Origin: Bacteroidota bacterium
GTDB lineage: Bacteria > Bacteroidota > Bacteroidia > AKYH767-A > 2013-40CM-41-45
Assembly (NCBI GenBank): GCA_016720655.1
Contig: JADKKE010000007.1
Location: 236,780-300,779, forward strand
Reading direction: 5' to 3'
Length of the DNA: 64,000 bases
Shown here one piece after another: positions 43,992-53,336 of this stretch. Under the pieces are notes generated by a model that saw nothing but the letters and a program-made list of their open reading frames with translations, was not told the origin of the DNA and did no database searches. The translations under genes were made by a program, and so were the position numbers. Each line of letters starts with the position of its first letter. The stretch's first letter is position 1.

Positions 43992-45183
43992 GTGTCAAAA
44001 AATAAGGGAACAGATTTTGAAATGATTGCCAAAACTTCTTTTGGGTTTGAAGATATTTTATCTGCGGAACTGGAAGAGCTTGGAGCAAAAAAGATTCGTA
44101 AGGTAACGCGGGCGGTTATTTTTGAAGGAGATGAACGAATGATGTACCTCGCCAATTTATGGTGCAGGACCGCTTTGCGAATTCTGAAGCCTATTGGTTC
44201 CTTTCCTTGTGCAAGCGAACAAGAGCTCTACGATGGCATCCGCACCATCGAATGGAATAAATATCTTGAAGCAGACGAGACTCTGGCCGTTGATTCTGTA
44301 GTAACGAAATCGAATCTCACCCATTCACTGTATGTTTCTCAGAAGGCAAAGGATGGTATTGTGGATCAGTTCCGCAACCGTGCCGGACAGCGACCGAACG
44401 TGGAATTGTCAAGACCGAAATTGCGCATTCATATTCACCTGAATCAGGATGTAGCATCAGTTTCCCTGGATAGTTCCGGTGAGTCGCTGCACAAGCGTGG
44501 ATACAGACAACAGCAAGGCGATGCTCCGTTGAACGAAGCACTCGCAGCGGGTATGATTTTACTGAGCGGCTGGGATAAAAAGTCTCCATTTCTCGACCTG
44601 ATGTGTGGAAGCGGAACAATACCCATTGAAGCTGCATTGATGGCAAGAAATATAGCTCCCGGAATTTTCAGGCGCGAATTCGGGTTCGAACGATGGAATG
44701 ATTTTGATCAGGATTTATGGGATGAAATTATTGCTGAGGCAAAATCGAATCAATTGCCTTCGCTCGATTTTCGAATTTCAGGTGTTGATCGATCCTTCGA
44801 GGTAATAGATTTTGCAAAAGAAAATATACGGTATGCCGGACTGGATAAGGACATAGACTTGTATTCAATGGCATTCGAAGATTATAATCCGGAAATCGTG
44901 CCTTCCATGATTGTGACAAATCCACCTTACGGAGGGCGAATTACCGATGATGATTTATTTTTGCTTTACAAGAATCTTGGCGATGCATTTAAAAAGAAAT
45001 ATCCGGGATGTACGGCCTGGGTTCTCACTGCAAACAAAAGAAGCATCTCATAAAATAGGTTTGCATCCAACACGCAAGATTCCACTCTTCAACGGAGCGA
45101 TGGAATGTAGATTTTTACGATACATCATGTATTCAGGAAGTAAAAAAACCGGGGTAACAACAGAACAGGTGAAAGAAAATTGA
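43992..45183 (+). CDS. THUMP-domain 23S rRNA/tRNA methyltransferase, frameshifted
   Basis: An N2-guanine-type RNA methyltransferase related to the N-terminal half of RlmL. A THUMP RNA-binding domain (first 160 residues) precedes the methyltransferase domain with SAM motif FLDLMCGSGTIPIEA and catalytic motif TNPPYGGR. The frame stops at 45053 after ...LTANKRSIS. Removing one A from the A4 run at 45036-45039 continues it as NKEASHKIGLHPTRKIPLFNGAMECRF to 45183, which is the family's normal C terminus (about 396 aa). The start is GTG 43992 or ATG 44022. pfkA starts six bases after the restored stop, so the genes are coupled. Confidence 0.88.
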
Positions 45184-45188
45184 ATTCA

Positions 45189-46178
45189 ATGACAAAGCCA
45201 AAGAAGAAATTAAAAATTGGTGTATTGACAACCGGTGGTGATTGTCCCGGTTTGAATGCCGCCATCCGGGCTGTTGTACGAACGTGTATTTTTTATGGTC
45301 ATGATGTTGTTGGTTTTTTACGTGGCTATGAGGGCTTGATTGAAAATCAGTTTATATTGATGAATTCACATTCAGTGAGTAATATTTTGCAGCGTGGTGG
45401 AACGATTCTCAAGACAGCGAGAAGTGAACGATTCAAAACAGTAGAAGGTAGACAGAAAGCTGCTGAAAATCTTCAGAGCCTCTCGATTGATGCTTTGATT
45501 GTCATCGGAGGTGACGGATCTTTCCGGGGAATAGAAACGTTTACCCGCGAGCATCCAATTCCGGTGATTGGAATTCCGAAGACAATCGATAATGATATTT
45601 ATGGAACGGATACGGCAATTGGGTATGATACAGCACTGAATACTGTTGTGCAGGCAATTGACAAGATTCGTGATACTGCAGATTCACATGATCGTTTGTT
45701 TTTTGTTGAAGTGATGGGAAGGGATGCGGGAATGATTGCCGTATTGAGTGGAATCGGTTCGGGCGCAGAAGCTATTTTAATCCCGGAAACAAAAACGAGG
45801 ATGGAACAAATTGTTCAGATTTTGAAGCGCGGCTGGAACCGAAAAAAAACATCGATGATTGTAATTGTTGCTGAAGGTGATGATGCCGGAGGTGCATACA
45901 GAATTGCTGATGAAGTCAAGAAAAAATTCGAACATTTTGATACCCGTGTGAGTGTACTGGGTCATATGCAAAGAGGGGGAAGTCCAAGTTGCGCGGATCG
46001 TGTGCTGGCAAGCCGCCTGGGTGTTGCTGCAGTGGAAGCATTGATCGAAGGCAGGAGTAATGAAATGGTAGGCATTGTAGGTAACCGGATTGTCCATACA
46101 CCTTTTCCGGAAGTTGTGAATACCAAAAAAGAATTTCCGATGGATTTGATGCGAATTGCGGAGATCCTTTCTTTGTAG
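45189..46178 (+). CDS. pfkA: 6-phosphofructokinase
   Basis: The committed glycolytic kinase converting fructose 6-phosphate to the 1,6-bisphosphate. About 329 aa, the length of bacterial ATP-PFK. GVLTTGGDCPGLNAAI binds the nucleotide; GGDGS (not GGDDT) indicates ATP rather than pyrophosphate; the catalytic loop PKTIDNDI with the TIDxD Asp is present. The ATG at 45189 follows the stop of the methyltransferase gene. No other glycolysis gene adjoins; gap is 37 kb away. Confidence 0.96.
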   Translation: MTKPKKKLKIGVLTTGGDCPGLNAAIRAVVRTCIFYGHDVVGFLRGYEGLIENQFILMNSHSVSNILQRGGTILKTARSERFKTVEGRQKAAENLQSLSIDALIVIGGDGSFRGIETFTREHPIPVIGIPKTIDNDIYGTDTAIGYDTALNTVVQAIDKIRDTADSHDRLFFVEVMGRDAGMIAVLSGIGSGAEAILIPETKTRMEQIVQILKRGWNRKKTSMIVIVAEGDDAGGAYRIADEVKKKFEHFDTRVSVLGHMQRGGSPSCADRVLASRLGVAAVEALIEGRSNEMVGIVGNRIVHTPFPEVVNTKKEFPMDLMRIAEILSL

Positions 46179-46199
46179 ATCTGTTTCAACGTTACTCAA

Positions 46200-46262
46200 T
46201 TTAAAGGGAAACAATTTTGTTACACTAAGCACACAATGGATTCACAAAGGGCACTATGAAGG
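46200..46262. repeat. Degenerate CAC-AAGG repeats after pfkA
   Basis: Between pfkA and wbqC the bases CACTAAG, CACACAATGG, TTCACAAAGGG and CACTATGAAGG recur with a 10-11-bp step over about 60 bp. It is degenerate and unstable in unit length. It lies in a convergent gap with no clear hairpin. Confidence 0.45.
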
Positions 46263-46309
46263 TTATAAATTTGATCGTTTATTATTTTTTTTTGAAACCA
46301 TTTCACATC

Positions 46310-46900
46310 TTATTTCAAAAATTTTAAAGATCCTTCATTTGCCAGCAAATCCAGGCAACTGAGATCAGGGAGGAAGCCGTGCTTGTCCTGAAAAACCTGG
46401 TGATAGGTTGGAAGTGAAATTGCATTTGATTTTTTTGGATGAAAGGAATTTCTGAGATCAATTTCATTTTCAATTTTTTCAGAATAGATCTCTGTGAACC
46501 GTATAGTCAAATTCATTTTTGAAATTTGGAAAATGGATTCAAGAAGTAGAGTGTTAAAATCAAGTAAGAATTCTGTATTCGTATGAAAAGTTTTTGATAA
46601 TTCGTCTTCAATAAATTCAAAGAATGGAGCATTTTTATAGGCCGAGCAAATGGATCTCCAGTGATTTTTTTTCCATTCGGCTCCAAATGAAATTTTTACA
46701 TCGCGGATTGGCTTATCGCCAAGATGATCATGTTCTACCGGAATGATTAAAGGAAGGAGTCCGTTGGAATTGTAAATATGGCAACGGTTCCTATAGGTTT
46801 GCTTGACGAAATGTTCGTGTTGCTCAATAGTAATTTCACCTGCATCAAGGCATTTTTTGATGTACGAAACAGGAGGAAAGTAGGCAGTTGAAAAATTCAC
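46310..46900 (-). CDS. WbqC family protein
   Basis: A 196-aa protein of the WbqC family, which occurs with O-antigen or surface-polysaccharide genes and as a stand-alone gene in Bacteroidota. Typical points: STAYFPPVSYIKKC at the N terminus (residues 4-17), YRNRCHIYNSNG, LIIPVEHD and KISFGAEWKKNHWRSI. Function is uncertain: a role as an aldolase-like or transferase subunit has been proposed. It is transcribed with the preceding beta-helix lipoprotein gene (27-base gap), suggesting an envelope context. Confidence 0.85.
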   Translation of the reverse strand: MNFSTAYFPPVSYIKKCLDAGEITIEQHEHFVKQTYRNRCHIYNSNGLLPLIIPVEHDHLGDKPIRDVKISFGAEWKKNHWRSICSAYKNAPFFEFIEDELSKTFHTNTEFLLDFNTLLLESIFQISKMNLTIRFTEIYSEKIENEIDLRNSFHPKKSNAISLPTYHQVFQDKHGFLPDLSCLDLLANEGSLKFLK

Positions 46901-46927
46901 CTGGAAAGAATTGACAATGCTGAAGGA

Positions 46928-48445
46928 CTATCTTCTTTCATAAGCACCCAAATCAGGACGCAGCGGGAGCACCACACTTTGAGGTCTTACATTCCCGTTC
47001 AAATCAAAATTAAGTACAGGATCAATACTGAGAAAACTTGGATCCCCTGCATCCACAGCAACAGATGTAGAATCGATTTCATAAATATTGTTATCTATAT
47101 CTTTGAATCGAGGATCTATCGAGGCACCGGAAATAATTGCATTGTAATTTGCAGGATTGCTATGCGGAAAACTGTTGTCCAGTTTCATTAGTGCATGATC
47201 AAACCTGAAATTAAATCTCCCGGGAGCTGCATTTGGAAATGAATCGAGACCAAGTTCCGTGTCCAAGTTTCCATAAATAATGGAATTGTAGAAAGAAGCA
47301 TCGAGCTGTCTCACATTTACACCGAAATAATTATTGAGTAAAACTGCGGGGTCTTGCCGGTTTCCTTCAACCCAGAAATTGGCGAATGTACATTGGTAAA
47401 AATCATATCTTCCGCCGTAGAGAAGTGCTGCAGTCTGGTATCCGCAATTTGCAAAAACACAATTGAATGCTTTGATCACCGCTCCACGAAAATAAAGTCC
47501 GTTCCCGGCCATGTTTTTCACAATTGTATTTTCAATGCGAAGTGTTGTTTCTCCCGTGGAAGCAAAAACCGTATCGACATGCAAACCAATGTTTCCGTTT
47601 TTTATGATTGCATATTTAATTTCAGAATTTCTGCTACCCGGACCAATCTCAGTCGTTCCATTGATCAGATTGGAACGTGTAATATTCGAGAGCCAGATTC
47701 GGTCCCATTGACCGGCAACATCTTTGTAATCCTGTCCGAGGCGATCGCCCTGGATAGTTACGGGTTCGGTAAGTGTTCCATTTACTTTGAGTGTTCCTGA
47801 TGACAAAACAATAATTCCGGAACCGGGATGAAAATGAACATTGGTTCCGGCATTTATTGTGAGAGTACATCCGGAATCCACAAGTGCATACCCGTAAATT
47901 ACATGGGGTTTGTCATTGTTCCAGACATCATTGCAATCGAGAAAAAATAGAGGGGAACCACCGGTATGTGAAGGATGAAAATAAGCATCCTGTCCCCAGG
48001 CTACCAGGTCGATATCCTGGAGATTGCCATTTGTTTCAAAGAGGATAGAATCGCTTACGATGAGTGGAGTATTTGTATTGTTTGGATCAACCGTAACTTC
48101 AACGAAAATAAACAAGCTATCTTCCGCAGCGATTTCTACATCTTCAAATGACTTTCCAGGAACGCCGTCTACATTCAATCGATAGTTAGAGGTCATTCCG
48201 CTTGCCAGTCGTATTGATGAAATTTTGATTGCCTGATTTTTCCTGTTATAAACGGTGAAGACTTCTGTTGAACTTCCAACCTGAGTGAAAACTGTATCAA
48301 AAATGATTGTGTCCTGAGAAAATTCCAATTTTGCATTTCCATCGGTGCTGAATTCTTCCTTTTTGCAGGAATCCATAGTAATTATGAAAAAAAGTGCGAC
48401 TGGAAAAACCGCAAATTGAAGGAATGGGCGCAAATAAATTCTCAT
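46928..48445 (-). CDS. Beta-helix lipoprotein
   Basis: A 505-aa exported protein. A signal peptide ends in a lipobox (TMDSC, Cys near residue 27). The first folded part resembles the Ig-like DUF1573/choice-of-anchor strands (IIFDTVFTQVGSSTEVFTVYN, split here as FDTVFT and STEVFTVYN). The rest consists of short beta-strand turns (IVLSSGTLKVNGTLTEPVTIQG type) forming a right-handed parallel beta helix, with the motif NSEIKYAIIKNGNIGL. The C terminus RPDLGAYERR is typical of choice-of-anchor Q beta-helix proteins. It may bind or cleave polysaccharides. It precedes wbqC in one operon. Confidence 0.85.
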   Translation of the reverse strand: MRIYLRPFLQFAVFPVALFFIITMDSCKKEEFSTDGNAKLEFSQDTIIFDTVFTQVGSSTEVFTVYNRKNQAIKISSIRLASGMTSNYRLNVDGVPGKSFEDVEIAAEDSLFIFVEVTVDPNNTNTPLIVSDSILFETNGNLQDIDLVAWGQDAYFHPSHTGGSPLFFLDCNDVWNNDKPHVIYGYALVDSGCTLTINAGTNVHFHPGSGIIVLSSGTLKVNGTLTEPVTIQGDRLGQDYKDVAGQWDRIWLSNITRSNLINGTTEIGPGSRNSEIKYAIIKNGNIGLHVDTVFASTGETTLRIENTIVKNMAGNGLYFRGAVIKAFNCVFANCGYQTAALLYGGRYDFYQCTFANFWVEGNRQDPAVLLNNYFGVNVRQLDASFYNSIIYGNLDTELGLDSFPNAAPGRFNFRFDHALMKLDNSFPHSNPANYNAIISGASIDPRFKDIDNNIYEIDSTSVAVDAGDPSFLSIDPVLNFDLNGNVRPQSVVLPLRPDLGAYERR

Positions 48446-48452
48446 GGGCAGG

Positions 48453-48460
48453 CAAAGATA
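48453..48460 (-). promoter_or_regulatory. -7 box close to beta-helix lipoprotein start
   Basis: TATCTTTG on the minus strand ending seven bases before the ATG at 48445. Confidence 0.5.
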
Positions 48461-48672
48461 GATTTTCGTTTGAAACGAGGAATTTCGATACTTATTTAAT
48501 TCGATGCAATTAAGGTAAGAAAATATATGGTATAAATGGCTAAATTAAGCAAAAAAAACGCAATTATATGAGAATTATCGGTACTTTGATACGTAAGAAA
48601 AATGAGAATTGATATTGGCAGCTGATGTACTTGCTAATACTTTTGAATTCAAATAACCAATAACCCATTATT

Positions 48673-50799
48673 ATGAAAACAATTCAACCTCCTTCAAAAA
48701 GTAAAAAGTTGCAGCAACTCTATTTTGCTGTTCTGTTTTTGCTCTTATCATTTGCCGGGAATATCCAACGTGCAGACGCACAATGCAGAACTGCAATTTA
48801 TGCATTCCCTGATTCGAGTGGCTATTCAATTCAGTTTTATGATTCCAGCACAGGCGGAACTCCATTGACCTGGGCATGGGATTTTGGTGATGGTGGTACT
48901 TCAACCCAGCAATCGCCATTGCACACGTATGCTAATACAGGTTATTATCAGGTTTGTCTCACTGTCGATTTTGTCGGCGGGTGTACAGTTACATACTGTG
49001 ATTCAGTATACGCTGGACCCGGTTCATCTCAGTGTGCGGCAAATTATACCTTCATGAGCAGTGGGGGAACAGTATTCTTTACCGACATGAGTTCCGGTGG
49101 CAGCGCTGCAATTAACAGCTGGGACTGGGATTTTGGTGATGGTGGAACTTCGACTGCAGCGAATCCGACACATACCTATACCAGTTCAGGAACATATACA
49201 GTATGTTTGACAATTACTACAGCCGGTGGACTCTGTTCGAACATGTTTTGTTCTTTTGTCACTGTCCAAATTTCAAGTGGATGTGGTGCAGGTTATGGTT
49301 TCAGTAATCAGGCAGGACAATTGAATGTGAGTTTTTTTGATTCATCGTATACAGGAACAGGATTAATCACATCCTGGTTTTGGGATTTTGGTGACAGTAC
49401 TTCTTCGACATTACAGAATCCAACACATACTTATTCAACGTATGGGATCTATCAGGTTTGTTTGACTATTACAAGTTCAACCGGATGTTCGGATACCTAT
49501 TGTTACGGAGTTGATGTACGTGGACCTTTCTGCTATGCTGGTTTTTATCCGAACACAGGAAGTGCATTGCAAGTAACATTTAGTGATCAGTCGAATTCAT
49601 CCAGTACAATTACAGGATGGTCCTGGGATTTTGGTGACGGAGGAAATTCAACACTTCAAAATCCAATCCACTCCTATACTGCCGGGGGTTATTACAATGT
49701 GTGTCTGACCATTTCTACTAACACAGGATGTACTGATACGCGATGTGATTCAATTTATGTATCGTCTACCACTTCTTGTCAATCCGCATTTACTTACCAG
49801 GTAAACGGATCTACAGTTGATTTCCAGGACAACAGTGTTCCATTTTACCATACTGGAATTTGGGACTTTGGTGATGGAAATACGACTACAAGCTATCCGG
49901 GTCAGTCGGTATCTCATCAATATTTCAACACAGGTACTTATCTGGTTTGTCTCACGATCACAGATTCACTTTGTACAAGCACTACTTGCGACACTGTAGT
50001 GGTTTCACAAGCAGGTTGTTCAGCACAATTCTCGACGATCAATGATTCTTTGAATTATCTGCTGGTTTATTTCTTTGATCTCTCTCCGGGACAAATTACA
50101 AGCTGGGCCTGGGACTTTGGAGATGGTGGAACTTCCAGTCAACAGCATCCGACGCATTTGTATTCAGGAATAGGAACATACCGTGTTTGTCTGACAGTTT
50201 TCGATTCCATCAATCAATGCACAAGTACCTTCTGTGACAACGTGAACGCACTTTCTCCATGTGCACCTAATTTTGGCGCCTACCCGGATTCATTGCAACA
50301 AACCACAGTGAATATGAATTTCTGGATGTTTTCCAATTGCGGTACTCCTTCGGCAATTTTCTGGGATTTCGGTGATGGTACCTTTGATTCAACTGGTGTA
50401 CTCAATCCGATGCATGCGTATGCAGATACAGGAACTTACAATGTATGTGCTTGTGTAGTGATTGGAGTAGATACATTCTGCAATTGCCAGCCTGTATACG
50501 CTTATCGACTGATCTCAGGTGTTCAGGAATTGACATCCCTTGTTCACAATCTGAAGGCCTACCCAAATCCTTTCCATGAGAAAACGGAAGTCCGGTTCGA
50601 TCTATCACAGCCGGCTGACATTGAACTATCTGTAGTGGATATTCTTGGCAATACCATTGAGTCGGTGTACAAAGGAAAAGCAGAAAGCGGAGATCATTCA
50701 TATGGCATCAATGGTCAGCAGCTTTCCCCAGGAATTTATTTCATTCGTTTGGATGTGAACGGAAATGTGAAAACACAAAAAATCTTTTTCCTCCCATAG
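48673..50799 (+). CDS. Secreted seven-PKD protein with T9SS sorting domain
   Basis: A 708-aa exported protein: a signal peptide (ending near ADAQ), seven PKD domains in tandem of about 90 residues, then a T9SS sorting domain (YPNPFHEKTEVRF to the end). Each PKD has the WDFGDG core (e.g. WAWDFGDGG, WDWDFGDGG, WFWDFGDST, IFWDFGDGT) and the HTY...Y-x-VCLT end. Most repeats also share a four-cysteine pattern (VCLT, GC, YC and a C before the next repeat), not a standard PKD feature. Such proteins act in adhesion or gliding. It is followed by a strong terminator. Confidence 0.93.
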   Translation: MKTIQPPSKSKKLQQLYFAVLFLLLSFAGNIQRADAQCRTAIYAFPDSSGYSIQFYDSSTGGTPLTWAWDFGDGGTSTQQSPLHTYANTGYYQVCLTVDFVGGCTVTYCDSVYAGPGSSQCAANYTFMSSGGTVFFTDMSSGGSAAINSWDWDFGDGGTSTAANPTHTYTSSGTYTVCLTITTAGGLCSNMFCSFVTVQISSGCGAGYGFSNQAGQLNVSFFDSSYTGTGLITSWFWDFGDSTSSTLQNPTHTYSTYGIYQVCLTITSSTGCSDTYCYGVDVRGPFCYAGFYPNTGSALQVTFSDQSNSSSTITGWSWDFGDGGNSTLQNPIHSYTAGGYYNVCLTISTNTGCTDTRCDSIYVSSTTSCQSAFTYQVNGSTVDFQDNSVPFYHTGIWDFGDGNTTTSYPGQSVSHQYFNTGTYLVCLTITDSLCTSTTCDTVVVSQAGCSAQFSTINDSLNYLLVYFFDLSPGQITSWAWDFGDGGTSSQQHPTHLYSGIGTYRVCLTVFDSINQCTSTFCDNVNALSPCAPNFGAYPDSLQQTTVNMNFWMFSNCGTPSAIFWDFGDGTFDSTGVLNPMHAYADTGTYNVCACVVIGVDTFCNCQPVYAYRLISGVQELTSLVHNLKAYPNPFHEKTEVRFDLSQPADIELSVVDILGNTIESVYKGKAESGDHSYGINGQQLSPGIYFIRLDVNGNVKTQKIFFLP

Positions 50800-50814
50800 T
50801 AGTGTTTGTTTTCC

Positions 50815-50857
50815 AAAAAAAAAATACCCCGGGAAAGTATCCCCGGGGTATTTTTTT
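50815..50857. terminator. Bidirectional terminator after the PKD gene
   Basis: ATACCCCGGG / CCCGGGGTAT stem with an eight-base loop, flanked by A and T runs of at least seven. It serves both convergent genes. Confidence 0.95.
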
Positions 50858-50893
50858 CAACCCGTAAGTATTCATCTGCATTGCAATAACCTG

Positions 50894-52615
50894 TTATTGC
50901 TTTGCTTCAGAAAATAATTTTAATTTCTGTTTGAGCATTTCAATTTCCTCTTTGGCACGACTGAGATTCTGTTCAACTTCCTGAAGTAAAGTTCCCATAT
51001 TTTTTGAGTTGCGGAAAAATCCCAGGTTGTTCTCATATTGACTAATCGTCGCCTGGAGCTTATTGATTTTCTCCTTGATCATAGTCTTTTCCTTGCGGAG
51101 AAGATTTCCGGCTTCATCGGATTGGGAGAGAAGTTCAACATTGCTGCGGAATCGTTCCATGTGCAAATGAGAAGATTCCAGTTTCATGGCATCGTATTTT
51201 GCATCCAATGCTTTTTTGTAGCGTTCCCAAGTTCTTTGTTTTTCACGAATGGGAACATGCTCAATATTTTTCCATTCTGTAGAAAAATCCCGAAGTTGTT
51301 TCAGATCCTCATCGTTTTTACCTGAAGGAGTGAAGGCTTCGATCCGTTTGATGAGGTCTTCTTTCTTTGCCAGATTTTCGGTTTGTTCATTATCTCTGGA
51401 ACTGAAATGTTCCCGTTTGCTTGTAAAAAATTTATCACAAGCCTCACGGAATTTTTTCCACAATCTATTTTCTTCCCATTGTTCGATATGTCCGGCTTCT
51501 TTCCAGTCTTTTTGTAATTGCAATACTTCCTTCGTCACTTCATCCCATGATTCGTGAGTTGCAAGTGCGATCGCTTCCGCTCTTTCGATGATTGAAACTT
51601 TTTTATCTTTATTTCCTTTGTGAGTCTTTTTAAGGTCTCCAAAAAATTCACGTTTCTTTCCGTAGAATTTATTTAACGCAGTACGGAATTCATTCCAGAC
51701 TTGTTCGTTTTCTTTTTTTGGACCATAGCCCAGCTTTTTCCATTCATCGAAAATACCATTGAAGGTATCTGTCATGGTTTGCCATTGCTTCACAGTTTCA
51801 AAATTCTCTTCCGCTATTCCCTGGGCGCGAACAAGCAGAGCTTTCTTGGCTTCAAGATTTGTGAGTTCTTCTTTTTGTCTTTCCTGATAATAGTCACGGA
51901 TCTTTTGGTAAACCTGGCCAATGAGTTCTCTGTATTTGTTACGGAGCGGTTCGGTGCTCTCCGGTGAAGTGGGTCCAAGTTCCGACCATTCCATTCGGTA
52001 GAGATTGATCATCCGTTCGATCCCTTTTATGGAATCCATCGGGAGCAGGGATTCAATTTTGGTGAGCAATTGTGCACGGTGCTCAGTATTTCTTTTGAAA
52101 TCCAATTCACGCAGGTCTTTACTCAACTTCATATTGTAATAGAAGTTGTGTACATGCCGGTGATAAATACTTTGAAGATTTTTATAGTCCCGTGTCGGCA
52201 CATTGCCGATATCATTCCAGCGTGTCTGTAATTCCTTGAATGTTTGGAAAGCCTTACCGATATTGGTTTCTTCGGCAATTAATTTTTCAAGTTCAACGAT
52301 AACTGTTTCTTTCTCTTTGTATTTTGTATCCACTTCATCCGCTTTCATTTTTCTGAATTTGGACTGGCGGTCACTGAGAATATGCATCAGTTCACTGAAG
52401 CGATTATCGAGAGGATCTTTTGGGGGTTCGAAATCATCGGCAAGGCCGCCTTCAGCAATAAATTGCTGTTGGAGTTCCTGATGCAAACGATCGCATTCGC
52501 GCAAATACTCATTTTTGATTTCATCGGCCTTTGAAAAAGTTTCTTCCGTCACATTTTCTTTGGTGAGATCTTCCAGCTTGATAATCAATTCTTCCTTCAT
52601 GGATACAGAATGCAT
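50894..52615 (-). CDS. DUF349 coiled-coil protein
   Basis: About 573 aa, mostly alpha helical. It carries several DUF349 repeats, each marked by the phrase W-x-x-x-G and a following F/Y-x-x-x-R: LQTRWNDIGNVP, YRMEWSELGPTS, IFDEWKKLGYGP, LQKDWKEAGHIE and FSTEWKNIEHVP. The C terminus is a Leu/Glu/Lys coiled coil. DUF349 proteins are widespread in Bacteroidota; a link to cell division or translation has been suggested but no function is established. A TAnnTTTG box (52650-52643) lies 28 bases upstream. Start could be 52615 or 52600. Confidence 0.85.
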   Translation of the reverse strand: MHSVSMKEELIIKLEDLTKENVTEETFSKADEIKNEYLRECDRLHQELQQQFIAEGGLADDFEPPKDPLDNRFSELMHILSDRQSKFRKMKADEVDTKYKEKETVIVELEKLIAEETNIGKAFQTFKELQTRWNDIGNVPTRDYKNLQSIYHRHVHNFYYNMKLSKDLRELDFKRNTEHRAQLLTKIESLLPMDSIKGIERMINLYRMEWSELGPTSPESTEPLRNKYRELIGQVYQKIRDYYQERQKEELTNLEAKKALLVRAQGIAEENFETVKQWQTMTDTFNGIFDEWKKLGYGPKKENEQVWNEFRTALNKFYGKKREFFGDLKKTHKGNKDKKVSIIERAEAIALATHESWDEVTKEVLQLQKDWKEAGHIEQWEENRLWKKFREACDKFFTSKREHFSSRDNEQTENLAKKEDLIKRIEAFTPSGKNDEDLKQLRDFSTEWKNIEHVPIREKQRTWERYKKALDAKYDAMKLESSHLHMERFRSNVELLSQSDEAGNLLRKEKTMIKEKINKLQATISQYENNLGFFRNSKNMGTLLQEVEQNLSRAKEEIEMLKQKLKLFSEAKQ

Positions 52616-52642
52616 TGTAGGATTCAATTCAAATAAGAATCC

Positions 52643-52650
52643 CAAATTTA
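52643..52650 (-). promoter_or_regulatory. Promoter -7 box for the DUF349 gene
   Basis: TAAATTTG on the minus strand, a TAnnTTTG match 28 bases before the ATG at 52615. Confidence 0.5.
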
Positions 52651-52917
52651 GGAAATGTTTTTAACGAGGGAGAATGAATGCAGCCCTTGAATGACGTTTC
52701 CGACGAGGCGACAAGATAGTTCCAGAATTCTATGTTGTCAAGCAGGAAAGGCAGGGAATGATGAGGGAATGGTAATTAACAGGAAGAGCATGGTGAACTC
52801 TTTCCGATGCAATTCAAATTGAGGGGCTTCGATCGTCAAATCGTCGGAGACTCACAGAAAACAACCAGATTTTTGGCTTTTTTTGCAAGATTTTAATCAA
52901 TTTTTTTCAGTTTTTTC
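52651..52917. other. Intergenic region without recognised gene
   Basis: Between the DUF349 and L31 promoters. I read both strands and found no convincing ORF, hairpin or repeat. The composition is ordinary; it may simply be divergent promoter spacer. Confidence 0.6.
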
Positions 52918-52947
52918 TTGATTATTTATGAAAAAAGACTACATTTG
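52918..52947 (+). promoter_or_regulatory. Sigma-A promoter for rpmE2
   Basis: TTG at 52918-52920, exactly 19 bases, then TACATTTG at 52940-52947: the same geometry as the tRNA-His promoter. The ATG of the ribosomal protein gene is 20 bases further. Confidence 0.75.
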
Positions 52948-52967
52948 CAGCCTCAATTTTGAAGATA

Positions 52968-53231
52968 ATGAAGAAAGACATTCATCCCCAGAACTATAGA
53001 ATGGTCGTATTTAAGGATATCTCCTGCGATTATTCGTTCATGACCCGTTCTACCATCGAAACGAAAGATACAGTTAAATGGACTGATGGTAAAGAATACC
53101 CACTTGTGAAGCTCGAAATCAGCCATATGTCTCATCCTTTCTATACTGGAAAGATGAAACTTCTGGATACTGCCGGTCGTGTGGACAAGTTCCGTACCCG
53201 TTACGCAAAGAAAAAAGAGGTTACCAAATAA
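52968..53231 (+). CDS. rpmE2: 50S ribosomal protein L31, type B
   Basis: An 87-aa protein of the large ribosomal subunit. MKKDIHPQNYRMVVFKDI at the N terminus (shown in part) and the HPFYTGK motif identify it. It has only one cysteine, so it lacks the CxxC zinc site of type A L31. A strong consensus promoter lies directly upstream and a terminator directly downstream, consistent with an independently and highly expressed ribosomal gene. The ATG at 52968 is used, since the upstream Met at 52959 adds residues the family lacks. Confidence 0.96.
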   Translation: MKKDIHPQNYRMVVFKDISCDYSFMTRSTIETKDTVKWTDGKEYPLVKLEISHMSHPFYTGKMKLLDTAGRVDKFRTRYAKKKEVTK

Positions 53232-53251
53232 GGTTTACCCAACAAACATTG

Positions 53252-53281
53252 AAAAGTCCTCCAAAACCCGGAGGACTTTTT
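53252..53281 (+). terminator. Terminator after rpmE2
   Basis: AAGTCCTCC / GGAGGACTT stem with a seven-base loop and a T5 tail. Confidence 0.9.
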
Positions 53282-53336
53282 CTTTTTTTACCCCTGCTTA
53301 TTTTTATTTTTGATCGCTCAATTAAGCCAGCACGGA

